The notes: a model not told the origin generated them from the letters alone. A DNA stretch of 64,000 nucleotides from Natribaculum breve (GCF_023008585.1 NZ_CP095390.1:2666001-2730000), one strand, 5' to 3'; shown: positions 20,088 through 27,807, counted from the stretch's first letter. Numbers and translations: made by a program.

Positions 20088-21662
20088 TTAGTCGTCTGCA
20101 GTCGTTCGGTTGACGCCCTCGATGCCCGGAATGCCCTGGACACCCATCGACGCCAGTTCGCGTTTGAGTTCCTGTTCGTCCTCGACGTTCTGTGAGAGCT
20201 CCATCGCCTGCGCGAAGTTCTTCACCAGGCCACAGTTCGGACCTTCGGGCGTCTCGGAGGGACAGATGCGACCCCACTGGGTCGCGTGCAAGTCCCGCGC
20301 CTCGAAGTGTGGCTGCGAGCGGCTGAGCGGCGAGCGAAGCCGCCGCAGGTGCGAGAGAACCCCCATGAAGTCCGTCCGGTCGACCAGCTGACTCACGCCG
20401 GAGCGGCCGCCGACCCAGTTGCCCGTCGCGATCGGGTGCTCGAGTCGTTCGGTGAGCACGTCCGACCGGACCACGGTGTTGACCGAGAGCGTCCGGTTTC
20501 GCATGTTCGCCCGCTCGAGCTGGTACTTCACGTCGCGTGCGAGCTTGTTCAGCGCGGTCCGGAACAGGTCTTTCATCAGGTCGCCGGAGACCTTCAGGCG
20601 CTTGTTCGCGTAGTGGTCTTTGTCGTCCGACTCCCGGCGACCGAGCGCGAGTTCGAAACAGGCCTCGGCCATCCGACAGAGGTAGTGTGCCTTGTTGATC
20701 CGGACGTCCTCCTCGGGGACGCCGTCCTCGTGGAGGTGCGGAAGGAGGTACCGGTCGATGACGTAGTTCGCTCGCTTGAGCTGGTAGTTTTTGCCCTGGC
20801 CGGAGGCGACGCGTTTGCCCAGCGCCTCGATCGCCTCTTCTTCGGTCTGGACTTTCGCTTCCTCCAGGTTCTCGAGCATGTACTTGACGACCTCGGGGTC
20901 GTTCGAGACCTTGTGGACGATCTCCTCGTCCGATTCCAGTCCGAGGGCGCGCACGAGCGTCACGAAGTTGATCGAACCCGACACCGAGGGGAACGAGACC
21001 TCGAGCAGGCCGTCGCGGGTGCGCTCACAGAGCACGAGTGCCCGGTAGCCCCGACGCTGGGAGAACGTCTTCGCGACCTGGATCTCGTCGCCGTACTTGG
21101 TGTCGTACTCGGCGAGGATCTTGTTCGGCGCGAGGTCCTCGCTGGTCATCAACACTCGCTCGGAGCCGTTGACGATGAAGTAGCCACCGGGGTCGGCGGG
21201 GTCCTCGCCGATCTCGATGAGTTCTTCCTCGGAGAAACCCGCGATGTTACACTTCTCCGAGCCCACCATGATCGGCATCCGACCGATCTTCGTCTCCGTC
21301 GAGTCGACGACTCGCTGGTCACCCTCCTCGCCTTTGACGATGGACATCTCCATGAAGACGGGCGCGGAGTAGGTGATGTTGCGCAGCCGCGCCTCCTGGG
21401 GGTAGAGCAGTTCTTCCGAGCCGTCGGCCTCGCGGACGCGAGGCGTGACGACGCGGACGTCGCCGAGTTCGACGTGGACCGGCTCTTCGCCTTCCTTGTC
21501 GCCGATGTCCGTGTCGATCGTCGCCTTCTCGTCGACGACCTCCTGCATTCCGCGGTTGAGGAACGCGTTGAACGACCGGTAGTGATGTTCTGCGAGCCGT
21601 TCTTTCGAGAAGTATTCGCGCGAGATGTCGCGTCGTTTTGAGCGGTTCATTTCTGTTGCCAT
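20088..21662 (-). CDS. rpoB2: DNA-directed RNA polymerase subunit B''
   Basis: 524 residues, the N-terminal half of the second subunit. After [18 protein letters not shown] come [21 protein letters not shown] (lobe), [24 protein letters not shown], and the C-terminal [20 protein letters not shown] (fork region near the rifampicin-pocket equivalent). The first Met at 21662 directly follows the rpoH stop; the Met at 21650 is an alternative start. Confidence 0.97.
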   Translation of the reverse strand: MATEMNRSKRRDISREYFSKERLAEHHYRSFNAFLNRGMQEVVDEKATIDTDIGDKEGEEPVHVELGDVRVVTPRVREADGSEELLYPQEARLRNITYSAPVFMEMSIVKGEEGDQRVVDSTETKIGRMPIMVGSEKCNIAGFSEEELIEIGEDPADPGGYFIVNGSERVLMTSEDLAPNKILAEYDTKYGDEIQVAKTFSQRRGYRALVLCERTRDGLLEVSFPSVSGSINFVTLVRALGLESDEEIVHKVSNDPEVVKYMLENLEEAKVQTEEEAIEALGKRVASGQGKNYQLKRANYVIDRYLLPHLHEDGVPEEDVRINKAHYLCRMAEACFELALGRRESDDKDHYANKRLKVSGDLMKDLFRTALNKLARDVKYQLERANMRNRTLSVNTVVRSDVLTERLEHPIATGNWVGGRSGVSQLVDRTDFMGVLSHLRRLRSPLSRSQPHFEARDLHATQWGRICPSETPEGPNCGLVKNFAQAMELSQNVEDEQELKRELASMGVQGIPGIEGVNRTTADD

Positions 21663-21890
21663 TTAATCCACCACGAGGCGGTATACGACCGCCTGATCTG
21701 TCGTTCGCGAGTCTCGAACGATCTCGATGACGTCGCCGATCTCCGCCTCGTCCGGCAGGGCGGGATCGGTGCGTTTGATTTTCGGCAAGTCGGTGCGGTC
21801 GATGTCGTACTCCGCGAGCACGTCCTCGAGTTCGTCCTCCTCGAGAACGGTGTGCTCCGGAACCAGTTCGTGTTGGCTTACGTCTACCAT
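21663..21890 (-). CDS. rpoH: DNA-directed RNA polymerase subunit H (Rpb5-like)
   Basis: 75 residues matching the small archaeal Rpo[34 protein letters not shown] and the C-terminal [20 protein letters not shown]. It is the first gene of the polymerase cluster. It corresponds to the C-terminal domain of eukaryotic Rpb5, which sits at the jaw of the polymerase. Confidence 0.97.
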   Translation of the reverse strand: MVDVSQHELVPEHTVLEEDELEDVLAEYDIDRTDLPKIKRTDPALPDEAEIGDVIEIVRDSRTTDQAVVYRLVVD

Positions 21891-22196
21891 GTGTTGGTGT
21901 GGGCTAACGGGAGAGAAGCGGCTGTCACGAGATACTACAGGGACCTATAGTCGGGACGCATTTAACGGTTACTAACTCGAGTCAGAAGCAAGGCTAACCG
22001 GCCGGGCGAACCTGACCGGGATAGTCGTTCACACTCGAGGATAGCCCGTTCTGGTATATATCCCTTGTGGAGAGTGGGTGTTACTACCACGCAATGACTC
22101 GCGAAGCGACGGCGTCGGCCATGTCTCGGGCCGTCGTACCAAACGCACCTCGAGTGGAAAGCCTTAATACTTCCACTCGGCAACCAGGAATTGCAA
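21891..22196. promoter_or_regulatory. Intergenic promoter region between rpoH and tRNA-Asp
   Basis: No gene is credible here. A strong, near-palindromic TATATA lies at 22055-22060. Read on the minus strand it could drive rpoH with a leader of about 130 bases. A weaker minus-strand TATA-like spot lies near 21958-21966. On the plus strand TTAATAC at 22164-22170 sits about 30 bases ahead of the tRNA-Asp gene. A 55-codon frame from ATG 22093 runs into the tRNA and is not believed. Confidence 0.5.
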
Positions 22197-22269
22197 GCCC
22201 GGGTGGTGTAGTGGCCCATCATACGACCCTGTCACGGTCGTGACGCGGGTTCAAATCCCGCCTCGGGCG
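22197..22269 (+). tRNA. tRNA-Asp (anticodon GTC), copy 1
   Basis: 73 bases forming a full cloverleaf. The acceptor stem is GCCCGGG with CTCGGGC and a G discriminator, as expected for Asp. The anticodon arm is CGACC-CTGTCAC-GGTCG, and the T-arm is GCGGGTTCAAATCCCGC. CCA is not encoded. A TATA-like TTAATAC lies about 30 bases upstream. The gene heads an array of units carrying its own 3' end. Confidence 0.96.
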
Positions 22270-22767
22270 CTTCTTCGATTTCCAATTCGTGAGCGACCGG
22301 CGTAGCCGTGTCGCGAACACTCGAAATCGAAGAGCGGCGAATCGGATTTGAACACAAGCAGTCGCACTGCCCGGAACGGCCGAACGACGTGAGGCCGCAC
22401 GCCCGGACCGTCTGCGCACGGGTTCAAATCCCGCCTCGGGCGTCTTCTTCCGCGAACAATATCGACGAGCACCGCGTAGCGTGTGCTCGTCACCCGTGAG
22501 TGGAAGCTACCCCACAGCGGGATTTGAATCAGACGGAGGTTCTGCGAACGAAGTGAGCAGGTTCTCGGGCGTGGTTCAAATCCCGCCTCGGGCGCTTCTT
22601 CGATTTCTAATTCGTGAGCGACCGGCGTAGCCGTGTCGCGAACACTCGAAATCGAAGAGCGGCGAATCGGATTTGAACACAAGCAGTCGCACTGCCCGGA
22701 ACGGCCGAACGGCGTGAGGCCGCACGCCCGGAACGTCTGCGCACGGGTTCAAATCCCGCCTCGGGCG
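22248..22767 (+). repeat. tRNA-3'-end repeat array 1 (units A-B-A)
   Basis: The last 22 bases of tRNA-Asp (GGTTCAAATCCCGCCTCGGG plus CG) recur exactly at 22421, 22573 and 22746. Spacings are 173, 152 and 173 bases. The first and third units (A) are nearly identical. The middle unit (B) differs in sequence but has the same plan: a hairpin, then a second hairpin whose 3' arm is the repeated tRNA end. For example, GCGGGATTTGAA at 22517-22528 pairs with TTCAAATCCCGC at 22575-22586. A T-run follows only the last copy. Confidence 0.92.
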
Positions 22768-22773
22768 TTTTTC
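22768..22773 (+). terminator. T-run at end of tRNA-Asp array 1
   Basis: A TTTTT run directly follows the last tRNA-end copy. T-runs are the usual archaeal termination signal. The internal copies are followed instead by CTTCTT, so a transcript from the tRNA promoter could run through the array to here. Confidence 0.5.
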
Positions 22774-22805
22774 AAATGGCCATAAGATTCTTCATTTGGA
22801 ACTAC

Positions 22806-22814
22806 ATATTTAAA
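22806..22814 (+). promoter_or_regulatory. TATA-like box of the HalOD1 gene
   Basis: TATTTAAAG lies about 35 bases before the ATG at 22846, in the first AT-rich stretch after array 1. Confidence 0.45.
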
Positions 22815-22845
22815 GTGCTAAAACAGACAGAAGGTTGTGACTAAC

Positions 22846-23103
22846 ATGCAAGATAGGTCGGATGGTGATGTGAACGACGACGTGCTCATCGAGATCGTAG
22901 ACGCACTGGAAGAGAACGGCGTCGATCTCGATTCTAACCGTCTCTACGACTACATCGATCCGGACGTACTCGAGCAGCTCCTCGAGTCGGCGACTGGGCA
23001 GGTGACGATCTCGTTTACCGTCGACGAACACCGGGTGACGGTAACGCCCACGACGGTCGTCGTTTCCGAGCACACCGGTCCAGAGACGGCACACAGCCCG
23101 TAG
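22846..23103 (+). CDS. Small HalOD1-type output domain protein
   Basis: 85 residues from ATG 22846 (a GTG nine bases earlier is the alternative). The sequence VLIEIVDALEENGVDLDS, NRLYDYIDPDVLEQLLES and VTISFTVDEHRVTVTPTTVVV matches the HalOD1 domain, a haloarchaeal stand-alone or C-terminal output module of signalling proteins. Its molecular action is unknown. It lies alone between the two tRNA-Asp arrays, a position typical of genes carried or trapped by tRNA-targeting elements. Confidence 0.8.
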   Translation: MQDRSDGDVNDDVLIEIVDALEENGVDLDSNRLYDYIDPDVLEQLLESATGQVTISFTVDEHRVTVTPTTVVVSEHTGPETAHSP

Positions 23104-23534
23104 TCGTCGACTCGCGAACGTCCACGGTGGTGAGAACTCGAGCCGCCGAACGCGACACCTGACTTCGAAAGCCGTTCTGTGGCAGGAACGTCGGCGAGCG
23201 TACCGGCGTGCTGGTGGAACTGGCGTTCGAGCAACTGCACCTCGAGCGGGTCGGTGTAGCACACCAGAAACGAGAAGTCGAAGCGCGCCATCGAGACGGA
23301 CGTCGAGGTCTACAGCGGTCGGTACGACAGCCCTCCGCGACCGGATTCCGAAAGACGACGTGGGGATATACCGTCTCGCGCGAGGTACCACGGGAAGGAA
23401 GACCGGTGCAGCGACGACGGTAGCGAACGAAGGAGGTCGGAAGACACTCGAGATGGGGCATGGTCTCGAGGAGCACGCCTGACGATCGGATTACGGAAGT
23501 CTTAAGAATACCACCCGGCAACGATAAGTTGCAA
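23104..23534. other. Gene-poor stretch between the two tRNA-Asp arrays
   Basis: No convincing gene. On the minus strand 22950-23291 gives a protein-like segment (ARFDFSFLVCYTDPLEVQLL, then ERQFHQHAGTLADVPATERL) that stops abruptly and has an in-frame stop just upstream, so a decayed coding remnant is possible; the family is not recognised. CTTAAGAATA at 23501-23510 is a likely TATA element for the second tRNA-Asp gene. Confidence 0.5.
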
Positions 23535-23607
23535 GCCCGGGTGGTGTAGTGGCCCATCATACGACCCTGTCACGGTCGTGACGCGGGTTCAAATCCCGCC
23601 TCGGGCG
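23535..23607 (+). tRNA. tRNA-Asp (anticodon GTC), copy 2
   Basis: 73 bases, identical by eye to copy 1 at 22197. The 15 bases just upstream (TTGCAAGCCC context and CGGCAAC) are also similar, so the duplication included the promoter region. It too is followed by repeat units carrying its 3' end. Confidence 0.96.
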
Positions 23608-23932
23608 CTTCTTCGATTTCCAGTTCGTGAGCGACCGGCGTAGCCGTGTCGCGAACACTCGAAATCGAAGAGCGGCGAATCGGATTTGAACACAAGCAGT
23701 CGCACTGCCCGGAACGGCCGAACGGCGTGAGGCCGCACGCCCGGACCGTCTGCGCACGGGTTCAAATCCCGCCTCGGGCGTATTCTTCCGCGAACAATAT
23801 CGACGAGCACCGCGTAGCGTGTGCTCGTCACCCGTGAGCGGAAGCTACCCCACAGCAGGATTTGAATCAGACGGAGGGTCTGCGAACGAAGTGAGCAGGT
23901 TCTCGGGCGTGGTTCGAATCCCGCCTCGGGCG
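23586..23932 (+). repeat. tRNA-3'-end repeat array 2 (units A-B)
   Basis: The 22-base tRNA end recurs at 23759 (exact) and at 23911 (one change, TTCGAATC for TTCAAATC). Spacings of 173 and 152 bases match array 1. Unit A and unit B are close copies of those in array 1. In unit B the left hairpin here is CTTCCGC with GCGGAAG, a perfect pair where array 1 has a G-T pair. A TTTT run follows at 23933. Confidence 0.92.
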
Positions 23933-24073
23933 TTTTCTCACAATTCAAGTCCGTGAGCAGCCAGCGTGCTGTGTTGAGACCATCCGAACGTTCGACTCCG
24001 TGAGAAAGTCAGCTCTGTCGCATCAGAAACGGGCGAAACGTCGCCACTCGAGTGGAAACGCTCCAGGACTCGA

Positions 24074-24112
24074 GTCGGGTCGGGTCGGGTCGGGTCGGGT
24101 CGGGTCGGGTCG
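24074..24112. repeat. GTCGG pentanucleotide tandem repeat
   Basis: Seven perfect head-to-tail copies of GTCGG plus a partial eighth lie nine bases beyond the stop codon of the CDGSH gene. It is non-coding. Such tracts expand and shrink by replication slippage. Confidence 0.9.
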
Positions 24113-24120
24113 ACTCCGCG

Positions 24121-24357
24121 TCACTCCTCGTCGGCGTAGACGACACGGTCGACGACGCGGCGCTGGGAGTCGTCGACGTCGTAGTCGTAGAGAACGTCGT
24201 CGTCCTCGTCGGCAGTTTCGCGGTGAGTCCCATCGCAGAACGGATACGACTCTGCGAGCCCACACTGACAGATCGCGATATCTCCCTTTTCGTCGTCGAG
24301 ATCCGACGCCGTCAGCTTTCGCGGGCCGTGAGCGTCGTGTTCGACCAGGCGTGCCAT
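24121..24357 (-). CDS. CDGSH iron-sulfur domain protein
   Basis: 78 residues from ATG 24357 (MARLVEHDAHGPRKL), preferred over 24384 since the family starts at this point. The motif CQCGLAESYPFCDGTH carries the three Cys and one His that bind a 2Fe-2S cluster (mitoNEET-type CDGSH). The acidic C-terminus DYDVDDSQRRVVDRVVYADEE completes it. Likely roles are electron transfer or iron handling, not further resolvable. The gene stands alone. Confidence 0.9.
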   Translation of the reverse strand: MARLVEHDAHGPRKLTASDLDDEKGDIAICQCGLAESYPFCDGTHRETADEDDDVLYDYDVDDSQRRVVDRVVYADEE

Positions 24358-24602
24358 GTCCGGGGGATACGTCGGCAGCGACAAGTGCGTTGTGGCGACG
24401 AGGCGCCGGAGGGGAAACGGACGTTCGTCGAACCGGTCTTCGACCGAGAATCTAATTACGTACTGATATTGTTATTCTGACACTAAACACATAGGAATTA
24501 TACTTAACACCTGCCAGCGCGTAGTCGCATTCGGCGATCTCGGACAGACTGTCGCCATCCCCCCCACCCCCCAACTTTTCCGGAAGTGTGTCGCGAGAGC
24601 CA

Positions 24603-25652
24603 CTACCCCCCCGGAGCCTGTTCGCTCGCCCGTGGACTCGAGCCGCCGTGTGGCGTGTCCCGTCGACGAATCGTCGCTGCGTGAACGGTTTCGGTCGCGT
24701 CGTCGACGACGACGACCTCGCCCGGTGCCGTCGGCATTCGATCGGCGAGCGACGACTGCACGTACGACGGACGAGCGCGCTCGAGTGCCTCGATGTCTGC
24801 CAGCGAAGTCAACCGATGGGAGACGACGACGTCCGACTGCGAGATACCGACGTCGGGGATCGCGCTCGGACGCTGCGTGGCGGCGACGAGGCTGACGCCA
24901 GGTGTCCTTCCCCGTGTCAGAATCGTTCGAAGCGTCGACGCGGCGACGCCGTCGAAGAACGCGTGAGCTTCGTCGAGCAACAACCAGGGGAGTCTGGCGA
25001 TCGTCTCGTCGACGCGTGCCCGATACAGGACGTCACCGATCCCGCTGACGACGGCGTTCATCGCTGCGGCGTCGAGTCTCGAGACGTCGACGACGGTCAC
25101 CTCCGATCCACCGAGATCGGTCGCCGTGAGGCCGTCGTCGTCGAAGACGCCCCACGAGGCGGCGAGGTCGACGTGATTCGCCGCCGACCGCCGGTCGACC
25201 GCAGGTGCGTCGGCCGACTCGACGTGGTCACGAACGTCCTCGAGCATCGTTTCGGCGGCGAAAGCCTGCCAGAGCAGGCCACCGGCACCGCTTTCCGGCG
25301 AGAGTCCGAGCAGCGCACACCACGAGCGCGGATCGAGCGCGGACGGGGCGACCGTGGGCGAATCGATCACCGTGACTGGAACCGGCTCGCCGTCGGCCGG
25401 ATCCGCGAGTGTGTCGAAAACGCCCATCGGATCGACGATCACGGGCGCGACGCCGGGCGCACGCGCGAGCTCCTCGGCGACGACGCCGAGCGTGTAGGAC
25501 TTTCCGTAGCCGCGCTTGCCGACGATCAACACTGCGTGGGGGCCGTCGAGGTCGAGCGACAGCGGGGCACCGGCGCTCCCGTCGAGTGCCCTGTAACGGC
25601 CCAGCGAACCCGTTGCCCCTGCGTCCCGGTCACGACCGATCACGAACGTCAC
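24603..25652 (-). CDS. HerA-like P-loop ATPase
   Basis: 349 residues from GTG 25652 (VTFVIGRDRDAG). Walker A is VGKRGYGKSYT near residue 45; Walker B is LPWLLLDEAHAFF; a sensor-type stretch TRGRTPGVSLVAATQRPSAI follows. This is the DUF87/HerA-VirB4 superfamily, DNA-translocating hexameric ATPases. It lacks the N-terminal HAS barrel of true HerA and has no NurA nuclease gene nearby, so a repair role is unproven. The longer open frame upstream to 26057 is antisense to the next gene and is rejected. Confidence 0.85.
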   Translation of the reverse strand: MTFVIGRDRDAGATGSLGRYRALDGSAGAPLSLDLDGPHAVLIVGKRGYGKSYTLGVVAEELARAPGVAPVIVDPMGVFDTLADPADGEPVPVTVIDSPTVAPSALDPRSWCALLGLSPESGAGGLLWQAFAAETMLEDVRDHVESADAPAVDRRSAANHVDLAASWGVFDDDGLTATDLGGSEVTVVDVSRLDAAAMNAVVSGIGDVLYRARVDETIARLPWLLLDEAHAFFDGVAASTLRTILTRGRTPGVSLVAATQRPSAIPDVGISQSDVVVSHRLTSLADIEALERARPSYVQSSLADRMPTAPGEVVVVDDATETVHAATIRRRDTPHGGSSPRASEQAPGG

Positions 25653-25698
25653 GGTCGAAGGGTGGCCGTGCGTTCGTACTTGAACCCTCGGTCGCGGG

Positions 25699-25706
25699 TT
25701 TATACG
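25699..25706 (+). promoter_or_regulatory. TATA box of the gene at 25729
   Basis: TTTATACG lies 23-30 bases before the ATG at 25729, ideal spacing for a leaderless transcript. Confidence 0.6.
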
Positions 25707-25728
25707 TGATCGGGCGGCCAATCCGGCT

Positions 25729-26181
25729 ATGCGGTTACAACATCCGTTCGCTGACGACGACCGTGCGATCGAAGGACTGCCGATTCGACTCGTGATCGCG
25801 CTCGTCGTCGGCGTCGCAAGTCTCGGCATCATGATGAACATGCTCTCGGGGTTCGGTGGCCTCTCTGCGACCGAGGTCGACGTCGACGCCGACCCCGTGA
25901 CCATCGACGCAGACACCGACACGACCGTCACGCTCACCGTGCTCGGAGACGACGGCCAGGTCGTCGAAGACGCGACGGTGATCGTGATGGGCGGCTCGGC
26001 GCGACTCGACGGGACACTACAGGGAGAGACGAACGAAGACGGCGAGGTAGGGATCACACTCGATCCCGAGCTCGCTCACGGACAACGAACCGGCACGCTC
26101 GAGGTCGACGTCGTCCCGCCGACAGACAGCAACTACGTCGACGACCAGGGGAACAACGAAATCGTCGTCGTCGACAACTAG
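25729..26181 (+). CDS. Membrane-anchored Ig/carboxypeptidase-regulatory-like protein, haloarchaeal family
   Basis: 150 residues. One N-terminal membrane helix (LPIRLVIALVVGVASLGIMM) follows a short polar head; the helix plus preceding IEG resembles pilin-like anchors, but no clear PibD site is seen. The extracellular part reads like a carboxypeptidase-regulatory or Ig strand set (DTDTTVTLTVLGDDGQVVED, ATVIVMGGSARLDGTLQGET, NEDGEVGITLDPEL). It is a conserved haloarchaeal type without known function. The stop shares CTAG (26178-26181) with the convergent pcm gene. Confidence 0.75.
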   Translation: MRLQHPFADDDRAIEGLPIRLVIALVVGVASLGIMMNMLSGFGGLSATEVDVDADPVTIDADTDTTVTLTVLGDDGQVVEDATVIVMGGSARLDGTLQGETNEDGEVGITLDPELAHGQRTGTLEVDVVPPTDSNYVDDQGNNEIVVVDN

Positions 26182-26912
26182 CCGTCCCACTCGATCCAGT
26201 CTTGCTCCCAGCCGCGGCGTGACTCGGCACGCCGCCGGGCGAACTCGAGGTCTTCCCGGGCGGTCCGGTTGCGCTCGAGTGCGCCCGACTGCTCGCCTTC
26301 GACGAGCAGCGGGTCGAACGAGACGGCACCGAACGTCTCGCGAGAGCCGTCGGTGGCGATCGCCTCGAGGCGCTGGCGGTGACCACCTCGCGGGAAGACC
26401 AGCCGTCCGTCGTCGGACAGCTGCTCGAGAAGCGCACGCGGCGGGTCGATCGCGGCGGCCTCGACGAGGATGCGATCGAACGGCGCGTACTCCGGGAGAC
26501 CGTAAGCGCCGTCCCGGCAGTCGACGAGGACGCCGTCGTAACCGGCTCGAGAGAGGTTCTCCCTGGCTTCGTAGACGACCGGACGGGCGATGTCGACGGC
26601 GTGGACGTTGGTCTCGCCGACGAGTTCGGCGACGACAGCGGCAGTGTAGCCGACGCCGACGCCGACGACGAGAACGGAGTCGCCGTCGCGGGCCTCGAGT
26701 GCCTGCAGTAGACGGGCGACGGTGCTCGGAGCGAGAACGCGGGTCCCGAGGCGTTCGTGTTCGCGGTCTGCGTAGGCGAGTCGCTCGTCGTCGAGAAATT
26801 CGTGGCGGGGGACGTCGCGCATGGCGACGCCGACTGCCTCGTCCTCGAGGACGGCCTTGGTCTCGTGTTCGAGACTGTCGACCATGTCCTCTCGCAGTAC
26901 CGCGAGGTCCAT
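26178..26912 (-). CDS. pcm: Protein-L-isoaspartate O-methyltransferase
   Basis: 244 residues. LEDEAVGVAMRDVPRHEFLD, then the SAM-binding strand DSVLVVGVGVGYTAAVVAEL and FDRILVEAAAIDPPRALLEQ are the diagnostic PCMT blocks. LVFPRGGHRQRLEAI follows in place of the usual lvlPvG. The enzyme methylates isoaspartyl residues in aged proteins for repair. A C-terminal basic/aromatic tail of about 35 residues (RRRAESRRGWEQDWIEWDG) extends past the core. It is convergent with the preceding gene, with shared stop bases. Confidence 0.88.
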   Translation of the reverse strand: MDLAVLREDMVDSLEHETKAVLEDEAVGVAMRDVPRHEFLDDERLAYADREHERLGTRVLAPSTVARLLQALEARDGDSVLVVGVGVGYTAAVVAELVGETNVHAVDIARPVVYEARENLSRAGYDGVLVDCRDGAYGLPEYAPFDRILVEAAAIDPPRALLEQLSDDGRLVFPRGGHRQRLEAIATDGSRETFGAVSFDPLLVEGEQSGALERNRTAREDLEFARRRAESRRGWEQDWIEWDG

Positions 26913-27049
26913 AGGCGAGCTACTGGTCCGACGCTAATCAATGACGCGCTTGCGTGGCCGTATCTACCCCGACGCAGTCAGTCGATTTCGATCGTGCTCG
27001 ACGGTGGACCGGAGCGCGACTCACGGCGGAGACCGGGTCTCCGTTCGCG

Positions 27050-27703
27050 TCACCAGGCAGACCAGGCTGACGTCGTCTGGTCGAACGCGTAGACGCGTTT
27101 GACGTCCTTCGCGAAGGCGACGTCCCCGTCCTGTTCGTACCGGTCGCGGTCGTAACCCGAGGCGTCGCCGCGGACGACGAACGCGTCGATCTCGAACTCG
27201 TCGTCGCCGAACTCCTCGACTTCGCCGACCTCGAACTCGTAGTCGCCAGGGACGTAGATGGTGGTGCTTCGACTGTCGTCGCGTGAGCCGTCCTGCGGGT
27301 GGATCGTGACGTTGACACCGACGTTGTCGACCTCGCGGGTCCAGACGGTCTCGATCGCCTCGGCTCCTGCCTCCTCGACGCGACGGTGGTGGTCGACCTC
27401 GAGGCTGGTGACGCGAACGGTCGAGAGCACTTCCTCGGTCTCCAGGATGAACTCGTCGCCGACCTCGATGGTTTCCTCGGCCGGCGTGGTGACGTTCGCG
27501 GTGAACGACTCCCCGTCCTGGGAGACGACGACGTCGAGGGTCACTTCGCGTTCGCGTTCTGGCTGTACCTTGTGGACGTGTCCACACTCGCTACAGCGGA
27601 CGGTGAGCGCACCGCCGCCGGACGAGAGGACTTCGTGGACCGTCTCGAGATCGGGAGAACACGCCGGGCACGGCGTCGGAATTCGGTCCGGGACTTCGGT
27701 CAT
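27050..27703 (-). CDS. Zinc-finger protein of the HVO_0476-like family
   Basis: 217 residues from ATG 27703 (MTEVPDRIPTPCPACSPDLE). Two Cys pairs, CPACSP and CSECGH, form an N-terminal zinc ribbon. Beta-rich segments follow: VTLDVVVSQDGESFTANVTT, EFILETEEVLSTVRVTSLEV, NVGVNVTIHPQDGS. It resembles a conserved haloarchaeal family named after HVO_0476 with no assigned role; nucleic-acid or protein binding is likely. A longer upstream frame crosses a tandem repeat and is rejected. Confidence 0.78.
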   Translation of the reverse strand: MTEVPDRIPTPCPACSPDLETVHEVLSSGGGALTVRCSECGHVHKVQPEREREVTLDVVVSQDGESFTANVTTPAEETIEVGDEFILETEEVLSTVRVTSLEVDHHRRVEEAGAEAIETVWTREVDNVGVNVTIHPQDGSRDDSRSTTIYVPGDYEFEVGEVEEFGDDEFEIDAFVVRGDASGYDRDRYEQDGDVAFAKDVKRVYAFDQTTSAWSAW

Positions 27704-27736
27704 GATCCGGCGTAGACGCCGCGGGCGTAAAAGACG

Positions 27737-27790
27737 ATTGGACGGCGAGTGGAAATTGGACGGCGAGTGGAGATTGGACGGCGAGTGGAC
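27737..27790. repeat. Three perfect 18-bp tandem repeats
   Basis: ATTGGACGGCGAGTGGA plus one variable base (A, G, C) is repeated three times head to tail, starting 34 bases upstream of the zinc-finger gene start. Non-coding. It may contain promoter or operator elements of that gene or be slippage-derived. Confidence 0.92.
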
Positions 27791-27807
27791 CGACGGCGCG
27801 TGAACCG

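Noticed and set aside
18257..21662. RNA polymerase B and A genes as frameshifted fragments
   Set aside because: Split B'/B'' and A'/A'' subunits are the normal state in haloarchaea, with conserved junctions.
22093..22259. Short protein gene from ATG 22093
   Set aside because: It reads through the tRNA-Asp gene and ends inside it; the composition is not protein-like.
22248..22767. Possible CRISPR array from the evenly repeated 22-base sequence
   Set aside because: The repeat is the tRNA-Asp 3' end, the spacers are 130-150 bases, two spacers are near identical, and no cas genes are near.
24074..24112. Replication origin or telomere-like repeat at the GTCGG tract
   Set aside because: No orc1/cdc6 gene, no origin recognition boxes and no AT-rich unwinding element are nearby; it is a simple slippage tract.
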